64,000 bases of DNA from Bacteroidia bacterium (GTDB lineage: Bacteria > Bacteroidota > Bacteroidia > Flavobacteriales > Flavobacteriaceae), in assembly GCA_030427865.1 (NCBI GenBank), contig JAUICK010000003.1, positions 62,001-126,000 of the forward strand, given 5' to 3'. Both the position numbers and the translations under genes were made by a program. Within the stretch, counting starts at the first letter, position 1, and every line of letters begins with the position of its first letter. Under the pieces are notes generated by a model. It was not told the origin of the DNA. It ran no database searches and saw only the letters and a program-made list of their open reading frames with translations. This document shows positions 43,755 to 52,248 of this stretch, piece after piece.

Positions 43755-44009
43755 ATGCCCATTAATAAATCAAAAAAATATTGGAAAAAGAATTTAAAAT
43801 ATTTAACGATATTATTAAGTGTTTGGTTTTTAGCATCCTTTGTTTTTGGAATTCTTTTGGTTGATGAATTAAACGCCATTAGATTTGGAGGGTTTAAACT
43901 CGGTTTTTGGTTTGCGCAACAAGGTTCTATTTATGTTTTTGTAATTCTCATTTTTATATACATTAAACTAATGAATTCCTTAGATAAAGAATTTGGATAC
44001 AATAAGTAA
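43755..44009 (+). CDS. DUF4212 small subunit of a sodium:solute symporter
   Basis: This 84-residue protein has two membrane helices (about residues 15-37 and 52-72). Its pattern is typical of DUF4212: YWKKNLKYLTILLSVWFL and FGGFKLGFWFAQQGSIYVFV. These proteins are always encoded just before a VC_2705-type sodium:solute symporter and are probably its small subunit; the symporter gene starts 16 bases downstream here. Confidence 0.92.
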   Translation: MPINKSKKYWKKNLKYLTILLSVWFLASFVFGILLVDELNAIRFGGFKLGFWFAQQGSIYVFVILIFIYIKLMNSLDKEFGYNK

Positions 44010-44025
44010 TCAAAAAAGAAAATAG

Positions 44026-45714
44026 ATGAGTATTCAAATTTGGACATGGATTTTAGTAGGAATCACTTTTGCATTATACATAGGCATTGCTATTTGGTCA
44101 AGAGCAGGTTCTACTAAAGAATTTTATGTGGCTGGAGGTGGCGTTTCTCCTTTAGCTAACGGTTTAGCAACTGCTGCAGATTGGATGTCAGCTGCATCCT
44201 TTATCTCAATGGCGGGTTTAATTTCTTTTAATGGATATGATGGCTCTGTATATTTAATGGGCTGGACTGGAGGTTATGTTTTGTTGGCGTTATTATTAGC
44301 ACCATATTTAAGAAAGTTCGGAAAATTCACTGTTCCAGATTTTATTGGAGATCGTTATTACTCAAATGTGGCAAGAAGTGTTGCCGTTTTTTGCGCTTTG
44401 TTAGTTTCATTTACTTATGTTGCAGGTCAAATGCGTGGTGTGGGTTTGGTTTTTTCCCGATTTTTAGAAGTAGATATCAATACAGGTGTCATTATTGGTA
44501 TGATAATCGTGCTGTTTTACGCAGTTTTAGGTGGAATGAAAGGAATAACCTACACACAAGTTGCACAATATTGTGTTTTAATTTTTGCCTTTATGGTTCC
44601 TGCAATTTTTATTTCTATTCAAATGACAGGAAATCCAATTCCGCAATTAGGTTTTGGTGGTGTAGATGAAAACGGAGTGTATTTGTTAGACAAATTAGAT
44701 AAATTGCACAAAGAATTAGGTTTTGCAGAGTATACATCAGGAAGTAAATCAACCTTAGATGTCTTTTTTATCACTGCAGCATTAATGGTAGGTACAGCAG
44801 GATTACCACACGTTATTGTTCGGTTTTTTACGGTAAAAAAAGTGGCTGATGCTCGTAAATCTGCAGGTTGGGCATTATTATTTATCGCTATTTTATATAC
44901 AACAGCTCCAGCAATTGCAGTATTTTCAAGAACTAATTTGATTGAAACTGTAAACCAAAAAGAATACGCAAAATTGCCTGAATGGTTTAGCAATTGGGAA
45001 AAAACTGGGTTAATAGAATTTAATGATAAAAATAAAGATGGAAAAGTACAATATTTAGCAAATGCCAATAAAAACGAATTAATTGTTGATAAAGATATTA
45101 TGGTATTGGCTAATCCAGAAATAGCACAATTGCCCAATTGGGTAATAGCTTTGGTAGCAGCAGGTGGTTTAGCAGCAGCATTATCTACAGCAGCAGGTTT
45201 ATTATTGGTAATTTCTTCATCAGTTTCTCACGATTTAATCAAAAAAATGATTAACCCAAAAATTTCTGAGAAAGGAGAGTTAGTAGCAGCAAGATTGTCT
45301 GCAGTTGTGGCTGTATGTGTTGCGGGTTATTTTGGAATTAATCCACCAGACTTTGTAGCAGCAACTGTAGCTTTAGCTTTTGGTCTGGCAGCAGCATCGT
45401 TTTTTCCAGCTATTGTATTAGGAATTTTTAGTAAAAGAATGAATAAAGAAGGTGCTATTGCTGGTATGGTTATCGGAATTTTATTGATGCTTTTTTATAT
45501 GTTAAAATTCAAATTCGATTGGTTTGGTGGAGGTACAAAAGAAGATTGGTGGTTTGGAATATCACCAGAAGGTTTTGGAACTGTGGCAATGTTTGTTAAT
45601 TTTATAGCATCCGTTATTATTTCAAGATTTACACCAAAACCACCAACAGAAGTTCAAGAAATTGTAGAACTTATAAGAATACCAAGTGGAGCAGGAGAGG
45701 CTCATAATCACTAA
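44026..45714 (+). CDS. Sodium:solute symporter (VC_2705 subfamily, probably acetate or other carboxylate)
   Basis: This 562-residue transporter has about 13 hydrophobic segments and SSS family motifs: KEFYVAGGGVSPLANGLATA near residue 31, TVPDFIGDRYYSNVARS near 105, and GGLAAALSTAAGLLLVISSS near 385. It follows the DUF4212 gene by 16 bases. The subfamily has been associated with acetate and short carboxylates. A hydrophilic loop at about residues 325-365 carries DKNKDGKVQYL, similar to a calcium-binding EF-hand loop but lacking the final acidic residue. It is probably in the same operon as the small subunit only. Confidence 0.92.
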   Translation: MSIQIWTWILVGITFALYIGIAIWSRAGSTKEFYVAGGGVSPLANGLATAADWMSAASFISMAGLISFNGYDGSVYLMGWTGGYVLLALLLAPYLRKFGKFTVPDFIGDRYYSNVARSVAVFCALLVSFTYVAGQMRGVGLVFSRFLEVDINTGVIIGMIIVLFYAVLGGMKGITYTQVAQYCVLIFAFMVPAIFISIQMTGNPIPQLGFGGVDENGVYLLDKLDKLHKELGFAEYTSGSKSTLDVFFITAALMVGTAGLPHVIVRFFTVKKVADARKSAGWALLFIAILYTTAPAIAVFSRTNLIETVNQKEYAKLPEWFSNWEKTGLIEFNDKNKDGKVQYLANANKNELIVDKDIMVLANPEIAQLPNWVIALVAAGGLAAALSTAAGLLLVISSSVSHDLIKKMINPKISEKGELVAARLSAVVAVCVAGYFGINPPDFVAATVALAFGLAAASFFPAIVLGIFSKRMNKEGAIAGMVIGILLMLFYMLKFKFDWFGGGTKEDWWFGISPEGFGTVAMFVNFIASVIISRFTPKPPTEVQEIVELIRIPSGAGEAHNH

Positions 45715-45807
45715 AAAAAACTATAAAGAAATTATTAATAGTATAATTCGACTTATAGAAAATTAACTCAATAATTTGTTAATTTGTGGTAATAAAAATA
45801 AAATCAA

Positions 45808-46572
45808 ATGAAAAAAATAATAGTTTTACTAAGCATTTTAGTAGCAATTTCTTGTAAAAAGGAAACAAATAAACAAGTAAAAAAAGAAGATATAGTTCAA
45901 GCAAAAAAAGAAAATTTTCCTGAAGAATTAGCTAAAGTTTTTACAAGACATGGAGGAATTGATAATTGGAGGAAAATGAAAATTCTTTCTTTTAATAAAG
46001 GAAAAGAAGTACATACTGTAGATTTACATTCGAGAAAAACAGTAGTAAATTCTCCAGATTATTCTTTAGGTTTTGACGGAAAAGAGGTTTGGTTGGATGA
46101 AGAAAAAAAAGGAAGCTACAAAAAAAATCCATCTTTTTATTATAACTTATATTTTTACTTTTATGCAATGCCTTTTGTTTTAGCTGATGATGGTATTATT
46201 TATGAAAAAGCAGAAGACTTAACTTTTAATGGAAAAAATTATATAGGATATAAAATATCATACAAAGCAAATGTGGGTACTTCTCCAGAAGATAATTACA
46301 TTGTGTATTACAATCCAAAAACATATCAAATGGAGTGGTTAGCGTATACAGTTACTTTTAAATCTAAAAAGCCAAGTAACAAATACAATATTATAAAATA
46401 TAATAAGTGGGAAAATGTAAATGGATTGATTTTGCCAAAAGAAATTACTTGGTATAAAAAAGACCACAAAGGCTTACCAACAGAACCAGCAAGAGCTCCA
46501 ACAGAATTTACACTACCTTTATTAAGTCAAGGAAAATTAGCAGCTTCTTTTTTTAAAAAACCAGTTAAATAA
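45808..46572 (+). CDS. DUF6503-like lipoprotein
   Basis: This 254-residue protein has a lipoprotein signal (MKKIIVLLSILVAISCKKET, Cys 16) and a single β-rich domain with HGGIDNWRKMKILSFNKG near residue 49, SLGFDGKEVWLDEEKKG near 92 and the C-terminal EITWYKKDHKG. The pattern is that of a large Bacteroidota family of outer-membrane-lineage lipoproteins (DUF6503, recalled from memory), distantly like LolA/LolB folds. Its function is unknown. The upstream spacer has TAATTTGT, a weak promoter-like box. Confidence 0.78.
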   Translation: MKKIIVLLSILVAISCKKETNKQVKKEDIVQAKKENFPEELAKVFTRHGGIDNWRKMKILSFNKGKEVHTVDLHSRKTVVNSPDYSLGFDGKEVWLDEEKKGSYKKNPSFYYNLYFYFYAMPFVLADDGIIYEKAEDLTFNGKNYIGYKISYKANVGTSPEDNYIVYYNPKTYQMEWLAYTVTFKSKKPSNKYNIIKYNKWENVNGLILPKEITWYKKDHKGLPTEPARAPTEFTLPLLSQGKLAASFFKKPVK

Positions 46573-46585
46573 GATTATAATAGAA

Positions 46586-47128
46586 TTAGTTTAAGTGTGA
46601 AATAATTTTATCAAAAACAGAAACATAATAATCATGAAACCTTGAAAGCAGAATGTTTTCAAGGTTTTTTGTTGATTTTAAAACAGACAAATCAAAGAGT
46701 TTAATATCATCAACTTCTTCTTTTTGAATGGTTAATTTATGAACAGGCTCTTTTAACTCGGCAATAAAAATATGATGATGTTCATTATCTTGAATTCCGT
46801 TTTTATGAGAAACTTTGTGAATTCTTGTACCAATTTTAATCAAATCTTTTTCTTGGAGTTCTAAACCAATTTCTTCAAAAACTTCTCTTTTTGCTGATGA
46901 TAAAATAGATTCACCTGCACCAATATGCCCTGCCACAGAAATGTCCCATAAACCAGGAAATACTTTTTTTGTTAATGCTCTTTTTTGGAGTAGTATTTTT
47001 TTATCAGCAGTAAATAACCAAATATGTACAGTTGCGTGAAACCAACCGTTTTTATGCGCTTCAGATTTTAATGCGGTTTTTCCTGTTGGTTTTCCTTCTG
47101 GAGTTAGAATATCTATTAGTTCGTCCAA
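46586..47128 (-). CDS. NUDIX hydrolase (YfcD/IPP isomerase-like)
   Basis: This 180-residue protein carries the full NUDIX box GHIGAGESILSSAKREVFEE followed by IGLEL, near residues 66-88, which satisfies GX5EX7REUXEEXGU. The start region DELIDILTPEGKPTGKTALK and the HATVHIWLFTADKKILLQKR strand are typical of the YfcD-like group, related to isopentenyl-diphosphate isomerase type 1 but lacking its catalytic Cys pattern. It likely hydrolyses a nucleoside diphosphate derivative; the substrate is unknown. The start is TTG at 47128. The peptidase gene ends 7 bases upstream, so the two may be co-transcribed. Confidence 0.9.
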   Translation of the reverse strand: MDELIDILTPEGKPTGKTALKSEAHKNGWFHATVHIWLFTADKKILLQKRALTKKVFPGLWDISVAGHIGAGESILSSAKREVFEEIGLELQEKDLIKIGTRIHKVSHKNGIQDNEHHHIFIAELKEPVHKLTIQKEEVDDIKLFDLSVLKSTKNLENILLSRFHDYYVSVFDKIISHLN

Positions 47129-47135
47129 ATTGAAT

Positions 47136-48815
47136 TTAAAAATTTAGTTTTTGATAATTATTTTCGGTATCGATTAAAGAAGGAATTAAAATTTCTTTTT
47201 TTGGAATATACTCAAAAATCTTTTCTTTTTTGTTTTTAATTACTTTAATTTTTGCTTTAAAATTAGGTCTATTACTATCATATCGAAGCGGTACTATTTT
47301 ATCTCCTTTTCTCAGGCCAACTTTAAAAGCATTAGAATTTTTATCAATCTCTTTTATGTATTTTCTATCTTTTGTAAATTTAAATCCTTTATCAAAAACA
47401 ATTGAAGTGGGTGAGAAATCGAATCCATTTTCGTTAAAAAAAGCAGTTAAATTTATTAATTTTCCTTGTTCAATGTAGTTTTCGAACTCTAATTTAATAT
47501 CCATATTAAATAAATTCTTAACAACTTCAACAAAATATTTATTGTTAATTTTTTGCCCTTTTTTTACAGCTTCACTTTTTATGAAAAGCATTACATCATC
47601 TAAACTTTTTTGGTTTTTAGTTGCTTTTTGAATTTTAATATCTAAGTAAAAAGCGAAAATGGCACCTCGCCTATAGGGTAATTTTTCATAATCTGGATTT
47701 GACCAAAAATTATCATGATTAATTGCTGAATTCGGCGCTTCTTTTACAGGGGAAGTATAATGTTTTTTTATAAACTCATTCATTTTTCTTGTAAAATAGC
47801 TTTTATCTAAATTATAAATATGATTTTTAGCAATGTTTTTAATAGTGTAATAATCTGTAAAACCTTCACTAAACCAATATTGTTCTTCTTCATTTTCTTT
47901 TAAAATTGTATGCCCATTCCAATTATGTTGTAATTCATGATTAAATAAATAGACCAAATTTTCTACTTGTAAATCTTTATTGTTTGCTGCTATTGTAGAA
48001 AAAGAGTTTGTTAAACCTGTGCCTAAAAAATTTCCATAATTTTCTTCGTAGCTTGGAGATAATGTTACAGAAAAATATTTTTGAGAATGATCTTGCCAAA
48101 AATCTCTTTGACTTCTAACTGTGCTTTTTAAAATAGTAACCATAGTTGAATCTGAAAACGTTTTCCAATTATCTTTTATACCAAATGTGAGTTTGTTTCC
48201 TTTAATATAAATATTGTATTTTTTATAATCACCTCCAACAAACTTTGAAGAATGAAATCTACTCGTTTTAATGTTTTTAATTTCTTGATAAAAATTGCAT
48301 TCACCAAAACTATTAATTAAGACATAGTCTTTTGGGAAATTTATCCATTTAATTTTAATATTAATTGGACTTTCTAAATGCTTAGGAAGCATAAAAAGAT
48401 TATGACCAAAAGCGCTAAAACCTTTTTTAGTTATAACAGGTCTAAAAGCTTCATATACAGATAAAACACTATCTGTGTCTTGTTTAATTTTGTAAGTTAG
48501 ATGTAATTTTTTTAAATGCTTTGGGTGTTTAATTTTTATCCAACCAGAATCTTTTTCAAAACTTATTTTTGCATCTGCATTTAAAACTGTTAACTCTTTA
48601 ATTAGGTTATGTAAATTATCTTCTCCCCACTTTTTGTTTTCAAAAACAAAAAAAGTTTCTCCATTTTTATCTGATGCGCTTTCTAATTCAATTTTTAAAT
48701 AATCATTTTCTTGTTTAGTTATTTTAGAAATAGTAAAAGAAACAGTTTTTGGATTGTTTTCTGAACATGAAGATATAAACAGAAGAGATATTAATAGAAT
48801 TAGTATTTTTTTCAT
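47136..48815 (-). CDS. Gluzincin metallopeptidase lipoprotein (M1/M61-like) with PDZ-like domain
   Basis: This 559-residue protein has a lipoprotein signal (MKKILILLISLLFISSCSEN, Cys 17). An N-terminal β-rich region is followed by the zinc site LFNHELQHNW near residue 290, with the third ligand in WFSEGFTDYYTIK near 315. RRGAIFAFYLDIKI follows near 378, and a PDZ-like region (residues about 465-530) includes NAFKVGLRKGDKIVPLRYDS. The layout is that of M61 glycyl aminopeptidases or their M1-like relatives. It probably acts in the periplasm or on the outer membrane. Exact peptidase specificity is not predictable. Confidence 0.85.
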   Translation of the reverse strand: MKKILILLISLLFISSCSENNPKTVSFTISKITKQENDYLKIELESASDKNGETFFVFENKKWGEDNLHNLIKELTVLNADAKISFEKDSGWIKIKHPKHLKKLHLTYKIKQDTDSVLSVYEAFRPVITKKGFSAFGHNLFMLPKHLESPINIKIKWINFPKDYVLINSFGECNFYQEIKNIKTSRFHSSKFVGGDYKKYNIYIKGNKLTFGIKDNWKTFSDSTMVTILKSTVRSQRDFWQDHSQKYFSVTLSPSYEENYGNFLGTGLTNSFSTIAANNKDLQVENLVYLFNHELQHNWNGHTILKENEEEQYWFSEGFTDYYTIKNIAKNHIYNLDKSYFTRKMNEFIKKHYTSPVKEAPNSAINHDNFWSNPDYEKLPYRRGAIFAFYLDIKIQKATKNQKSLDDVMLFIKSEAVKKGQKINNKYFVEVVKNLFNMDIKLEFENYIEQGKLINLTAFFNENGFDFSPTSIVFDKGFKFTKDRKYIKEIDKNSNAFKVGLRKGDKIVPLRYDSNRPNFKAKIKVIKNKKEKIFEYIPKKEILIPSLIDTENNYQKLNF

Positions 48816-48875
48816 TTTTAATAATAGTTAGTTATGTACTAAAGACGAAAAAAATAAAATATGTCGCATTTTACT

Positions 48876-50032
48876 TTATAAAAAAGATAAAATACAATCT
48901 GTTAATTTCTTAAAATCTTCTTTTGTATTGTATAAATGGCAAGAAAGTCTAATATAATTTCCTCTAAAAGAAATATAAATATTTGCTTCTTTTAGTGCAG
49001 TTTTTAGTTTTTCAATATTAACTTTTTCTGGTAATTCAACTCCAAATAAATGATGAGTTCTAAATGCATCATCTTCGATAAAACACCCCATTTCTTTTAA
49101 TTTTAAAACAACGTCTTGTGTAATTTCTTTGCAATATTCTTGAATAGAATTTGGTTTCCAATCAATAACTTGCTTTAAAGCAATAATTTGCATTTTTATA
49201 TGAATAAAACTTGCGTGTTCACCAACAGAATATCTATTTGCTAAAGGTTTGTATTTTGGTTGATAAAAAGTAAGTTTACTCATATTTTCACTTCCTAAAC
49301 GATTAGACCAGTTTTCTTCTAACGGAACTCCATCATCAAAATAGTTTCCAAAATATGCGTATCCACAACCATAAGGTCCAAACAACCATTTGTAACCAGC
49401 ACAAATTAAAGCATCAGGTTTAATTTCTTTTACAGAAAAGGGAGAGCTCCAACAGATTGACTTCCGTCAATAATTAATAGTGCGTTATTTTCTGTAGTTT
49501 TTTTTCTAATGGATTTTAAATCGAACAATGTTCCATTTGCCCAATGAATATTTCCTAAAGTTACTACTGCTGTTTTATTAGAGATTGAATTTAAGATTGC
49601 TTCATTCCATTTTTTGCCTCTATTTTCTGTAGTTTTTGGCATCGAAACTATATTTAGTTTCGCTTTAAATTTGTTAGCTAATTTTTCCCAGATATAGTAA
49701 TTACTTGGAAACTGACTTTCAACTAAAAGAATTTCATCATCTTTTTTTAAATTGATGTTATTAGCGGCAGTTGCAAGACCATAAGAAGCAGAAGGGATGT
49801 TTGCGATTCTATTATAATCTTCAGCATCAATCAATTGAGCAAATAGTTTTTTTACTTCTTTTACAGGCTCAAAATAATAATTGCCAGTAATCTTATAAGG
49901 ATGACTTTTTTATAAAATACCTTCAATTCCTACTTTTTCAATTGCTTTAAAAGAAGGAGATTAACTTGCTATGTTTAAGTAAGTAATTTCTTCAGGAATG
50001 CTAAATAAATGTTTTTGATTTTTAAGTTTCAT
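48876..50032 (-). pseudogene. Class V aminotransferase (cysteine desulfurase-like), disrupted
   Basis: Three same-strand pieces form one protein of about 380 codons. From ATG 50032 the frame reads KLKNQKHLFSIPEEITYLNI, then meets TAA at 49961-49963 and again at 49910-49912. It then runs open through ASYGLATAANNINLKKDDEI and DGSQSVGALPF, where a one-base loss near 49430-49440 shifts the frame. The rest (VKEIKPDALICAGYKWLFGP to the end at 48876) is in the next frame. GSQS and GYKWLFGP, with the PLP Lys, show a class V aminotransferase. Two nonsense changes plus a frameshift in otherwise intact sequence mean recent loss of function. It lies downstream of the M42 peptidase gene. Confidence 0.9.
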
Positions 50033-50045
50033 AATACTGTAAAAT

Positions 50046-50071
50046 AAAAGCGAAGTAGAAACTTCGCTTTT
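50046..50071 (-). terminator. Terminator of the M42 peptidase gene
   Basis: AAAAGCGAAGT, loop AGAA, and ACTTCGCTTTT form an 11 bp perfect stem just downstream of the stop at 50077 on the minus strand, followed by ATTTTA. Confidence 0.85.
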
Positions 50072-50076
50072 AAATA

Positions 50077-51165
50077 TTAGTCAAAATAAGAGAATGTTTC
50101 TCCTTCTTTAATGTTTAATAACGTCTCATAAATCATTTTAATTACGTTTTCTACATCTTCTCTGTGCACCATTTCTACAGTAGTGTGCATATACCTTAAA
50201 GGTAAAGAAATTAACGCAGAAGCAACTCCACCATTGCTATATGCAAAAGCATCTGTATCTGTGCCTGTTGCTCTGGAAAGAGCAGAACGTTGAAAAGGTA
50301 TTTTTTTAGTTTCTGCAGTTTCTGTAATTAAATCTCGTAATTTTTGTTGTACAGCAGGCGCATAAGCAACTACAGGGCCTTTACCAATTTCTAAGTGGCC
50401 TTCTTTCTTTTTGTCAATCATTGGAGTAGTAGTATCGTGTGTTACATCCGTAACAATAGCTACATTTGGCTTTATGGTGTGTGTAATCATTTCTGCACCT
50501 CGTAAACCAATTTCTTCTTGTACGGCATTGGTAATGTATAATCCAAATGGTAAAGTTTTGTTGTTTTCTTTTAACAAACGTGCAACTTCAGCAATCATAA
50601 ATCCACCCATTCTATTATCTAAAGCTCTACACACAAATTTGTCTTTGTTTAAAATATGAAACTCATCAGGGTAGGTAATTACACAACCAACATGTACGCC
50701 TAGTTTTTCAACTTCTTCTTTAGTAGCACAACCACAATCTATAAAAATATTATCTAATTTTGGTGCTTCTTCTTTTGCTCTATTTCTAGTATGTATTGCA
50801 GGCCATCCAAAAACACCTTTTACAATTCCGTTTTTGGTATGAATATTTACTACCTTACTTGGTGCAATTTGATGGTCTGAGCCTCCGTTTCTAATTACGT
50901 AAATCAATCCATTATCAGAAATATAATTTACATACCAAGAAATTTCATCTGCATGCCCTTCTATGACTACTTTGTATTTTGCATCAGGGTTTATTACACC
51001 TACAGCAGAACCATAAGTGTCTGTTATAAAAGTATCTACGTATGGTTTTAGGTACTCCATCCAAATTTTCTGGCCTTCCCATTCGTAACCAGTTGGGGCT
51101 GCATTATTTAAGTATTTTTCTAAAAAAGTAAGTGAATCTTTGTTTAAAATTGATTTTTTTGCCAT
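50077..51165 (-). CDS. M42 family metallopeptidase (glutamyl/deblocking aminopeptidase type)
   Basis: This 362-residue enzyme has the M42 zinc ligands and catalytic residues: His in KVVIEGHADEISWYV near residue 70, Asp in CRALDNRMGGFMIAE near 188, the Glu pair in NAVQEEIGLRGAEM near 222, Asp in AIVTDVTHDTTT near 244, and His in RYMHTTVEMVHREDVEN near 325. M42 enzymes form large tetrahedral aminopeptidase assemblies in the cytoplasm that finish peptide breakdown. The gene is monocistronic: it has a terminator directly after it, and the spacer before it is shared with a divergent ABC ATPase gene. Confidence 0.95.
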   Translation of the reverse strand: MAKKSILNKDSLTFLEKYLNNAAPTGYEWEGQKIWMEYLKPYVDTFITDTYGSAVGVINPDAKYKVVIEGHADEISWYVNYISDNGLIYVIRNGGSDHQIAPSKVVNIHTKNGIVKGVFGWPAIHTRNRAKEEAPKLDNIFIDCGCATKEEVEKLGVHVGCVITYPDEFHILNKDKFVCRALDNRMGGFMIAEVARLLKENNKTLPFGLYITNAVQEEIGLRGAEMITHTIKPNVAIVTDVTHDTTTPMIDKKKEGHLEIGKGPVVAYAPAVQQKLRDLITETAETKKIPFQRSALSRATGTDTDAFAYSNGGVASALISLPLRYMHTTVEMVHREDVENVIKMIYETLLNIKEGETFSYFD

Positions 51166-51296
51166 AATATCATTTCAGTTTTGTGTAAAAATAAAACGTT
51201 TTTTTAGCATTTCAATTAAAATAATCACAAAAATGTGTAACAAAAGTTCTTACTTTTACACTTATCACAAAAGTTAAATATTTTAAAACCAAGAAT

Positions 51297-52193
51297 ATGA
51301 AGTTAGTAATAGAAAACTTAACAAAGACTTATAAAAACGGAGTAAAAGCGATTGACAATTTAAGTATTGAAATTGGTACAGGAATGTTTGGTTTGTTAGG
51401 TCCTAATGGAGCAGGTAAATCATCATTAATGAGAACAATAGCTACGCTACAAAGCCCAGATTCTGGTTCAATTACTTTTGGTGATATTAATGTTTTAGAG
51501 GACAATATGTCTTTGAGAAAAATCTTGGGATATTTGCCTCAATCTTTTGGTGTGTATCCTAAAATGTCTGCTGAAGATTTGTTAGACTATTTTGCAACTT
51601 TAAAGGGAATATCAGATAAATCAGAAAGAAATGCCATTGTAAAAGAGGTTTTAGAGATTACCAATTTATACGATGTAAGACGTAAACATGTTGCTGGTTA
51701 TTCTGGAGGGATGAAGCAACGTTTTGGAATAGCACAGTTGTTATTAAACAATCCTAAATTAATTATTGTTGATGAACCTACTGCTGGATTAGATCCTGCT
51801 GAAAGACATCGTTTCTTAAATGTATTGCGTGAGGTTGGTACCAATTGTACTGTTATTTTTTCTACGCATATTGTGGAAGATGTAAAGGAATTGTGTAATG
51901 AAATGGCAATTTTAAATGGTGGTAGAATTTTAAAACATACTACACCTCAAGAAGCAACAGCAGCAATTGAAGGAGCAATCTGGACCAAAACCATTCAAAG
52001 AGATGAGTTAGAAGCTCAAGAGAAAATGTATACTATTTTATCATCTAACTACAATCAAGATAATACGTTAAATATAAGAGTGTTTTCAGATGAAAAACCA
52101 TCAAGAGAATTTGTACAGGCTTCACCACAATTAGATGATGTGTATTTTATTGCTTTAAAACAAGATGAACCCAAATTAATTGTTAGTGATTAG
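51297..52193 (+). CDS. ABC transporter ATP-binding protein paired with permease/M1 peptidase
   Basis: This 298-residue ATPase has Walker A GLLGPNGAGKSSLMRT near residue 33, signature YSGGMKQRFGIAQLL near 138, Walker B LIIVDEPTAGLDP near 158 and the H-loop STHIVEDVKELC near 190. A C-terminal accessory part of about 70 residues follows. It belongs to the group that drives ABC-2 type permeases. The adjacent downstream gene encodes an unusual permease fused to an M1 peptidase, 55 bases away, so the pair forms one transporter. The substrate is unknown. Confidence 0.93.
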   Translation: MKLVIENLTKTYKNGVKAIDNLSIEIGTGMFGLLGPNGAGKSSLMRTIATLQSPDSGSITFGDINVLEDNMSLRKILGYLPQSFGVYPKMSAEDLLDYFATLKGISDKSERNAIVKEVLEITNLYDVRRKHVAGYSGGMKQRFGIAQLLLNNPKLIIVDEPTAGLDPAERHRFLNVLREVGTNCTVIFSTHIVEDVKELCNEMAILNGGRILKHTTPQEATAAIEGAIWTKTIQRDELEAQEKMYTILSSNYNQDNTLNIRVFSDEKPSREFVQASPQLDDVYFIALKQDEPKLIVSD

Positions 52194-52248
52194 TTTTTAG
52201 TTCTTAGTAACTATCCACTCAAAATTCAAGATTAAACACTTTTTCATT

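Noticed and set aside
48876..50032. Programmed frameshift or readthrough as explanation for the broken aminotransferase
   Set aside because: Two in-frame TAA codons besides the frameshift make regulated decoding implausible, and no slippery heptamer with a downstream structure is apparent.
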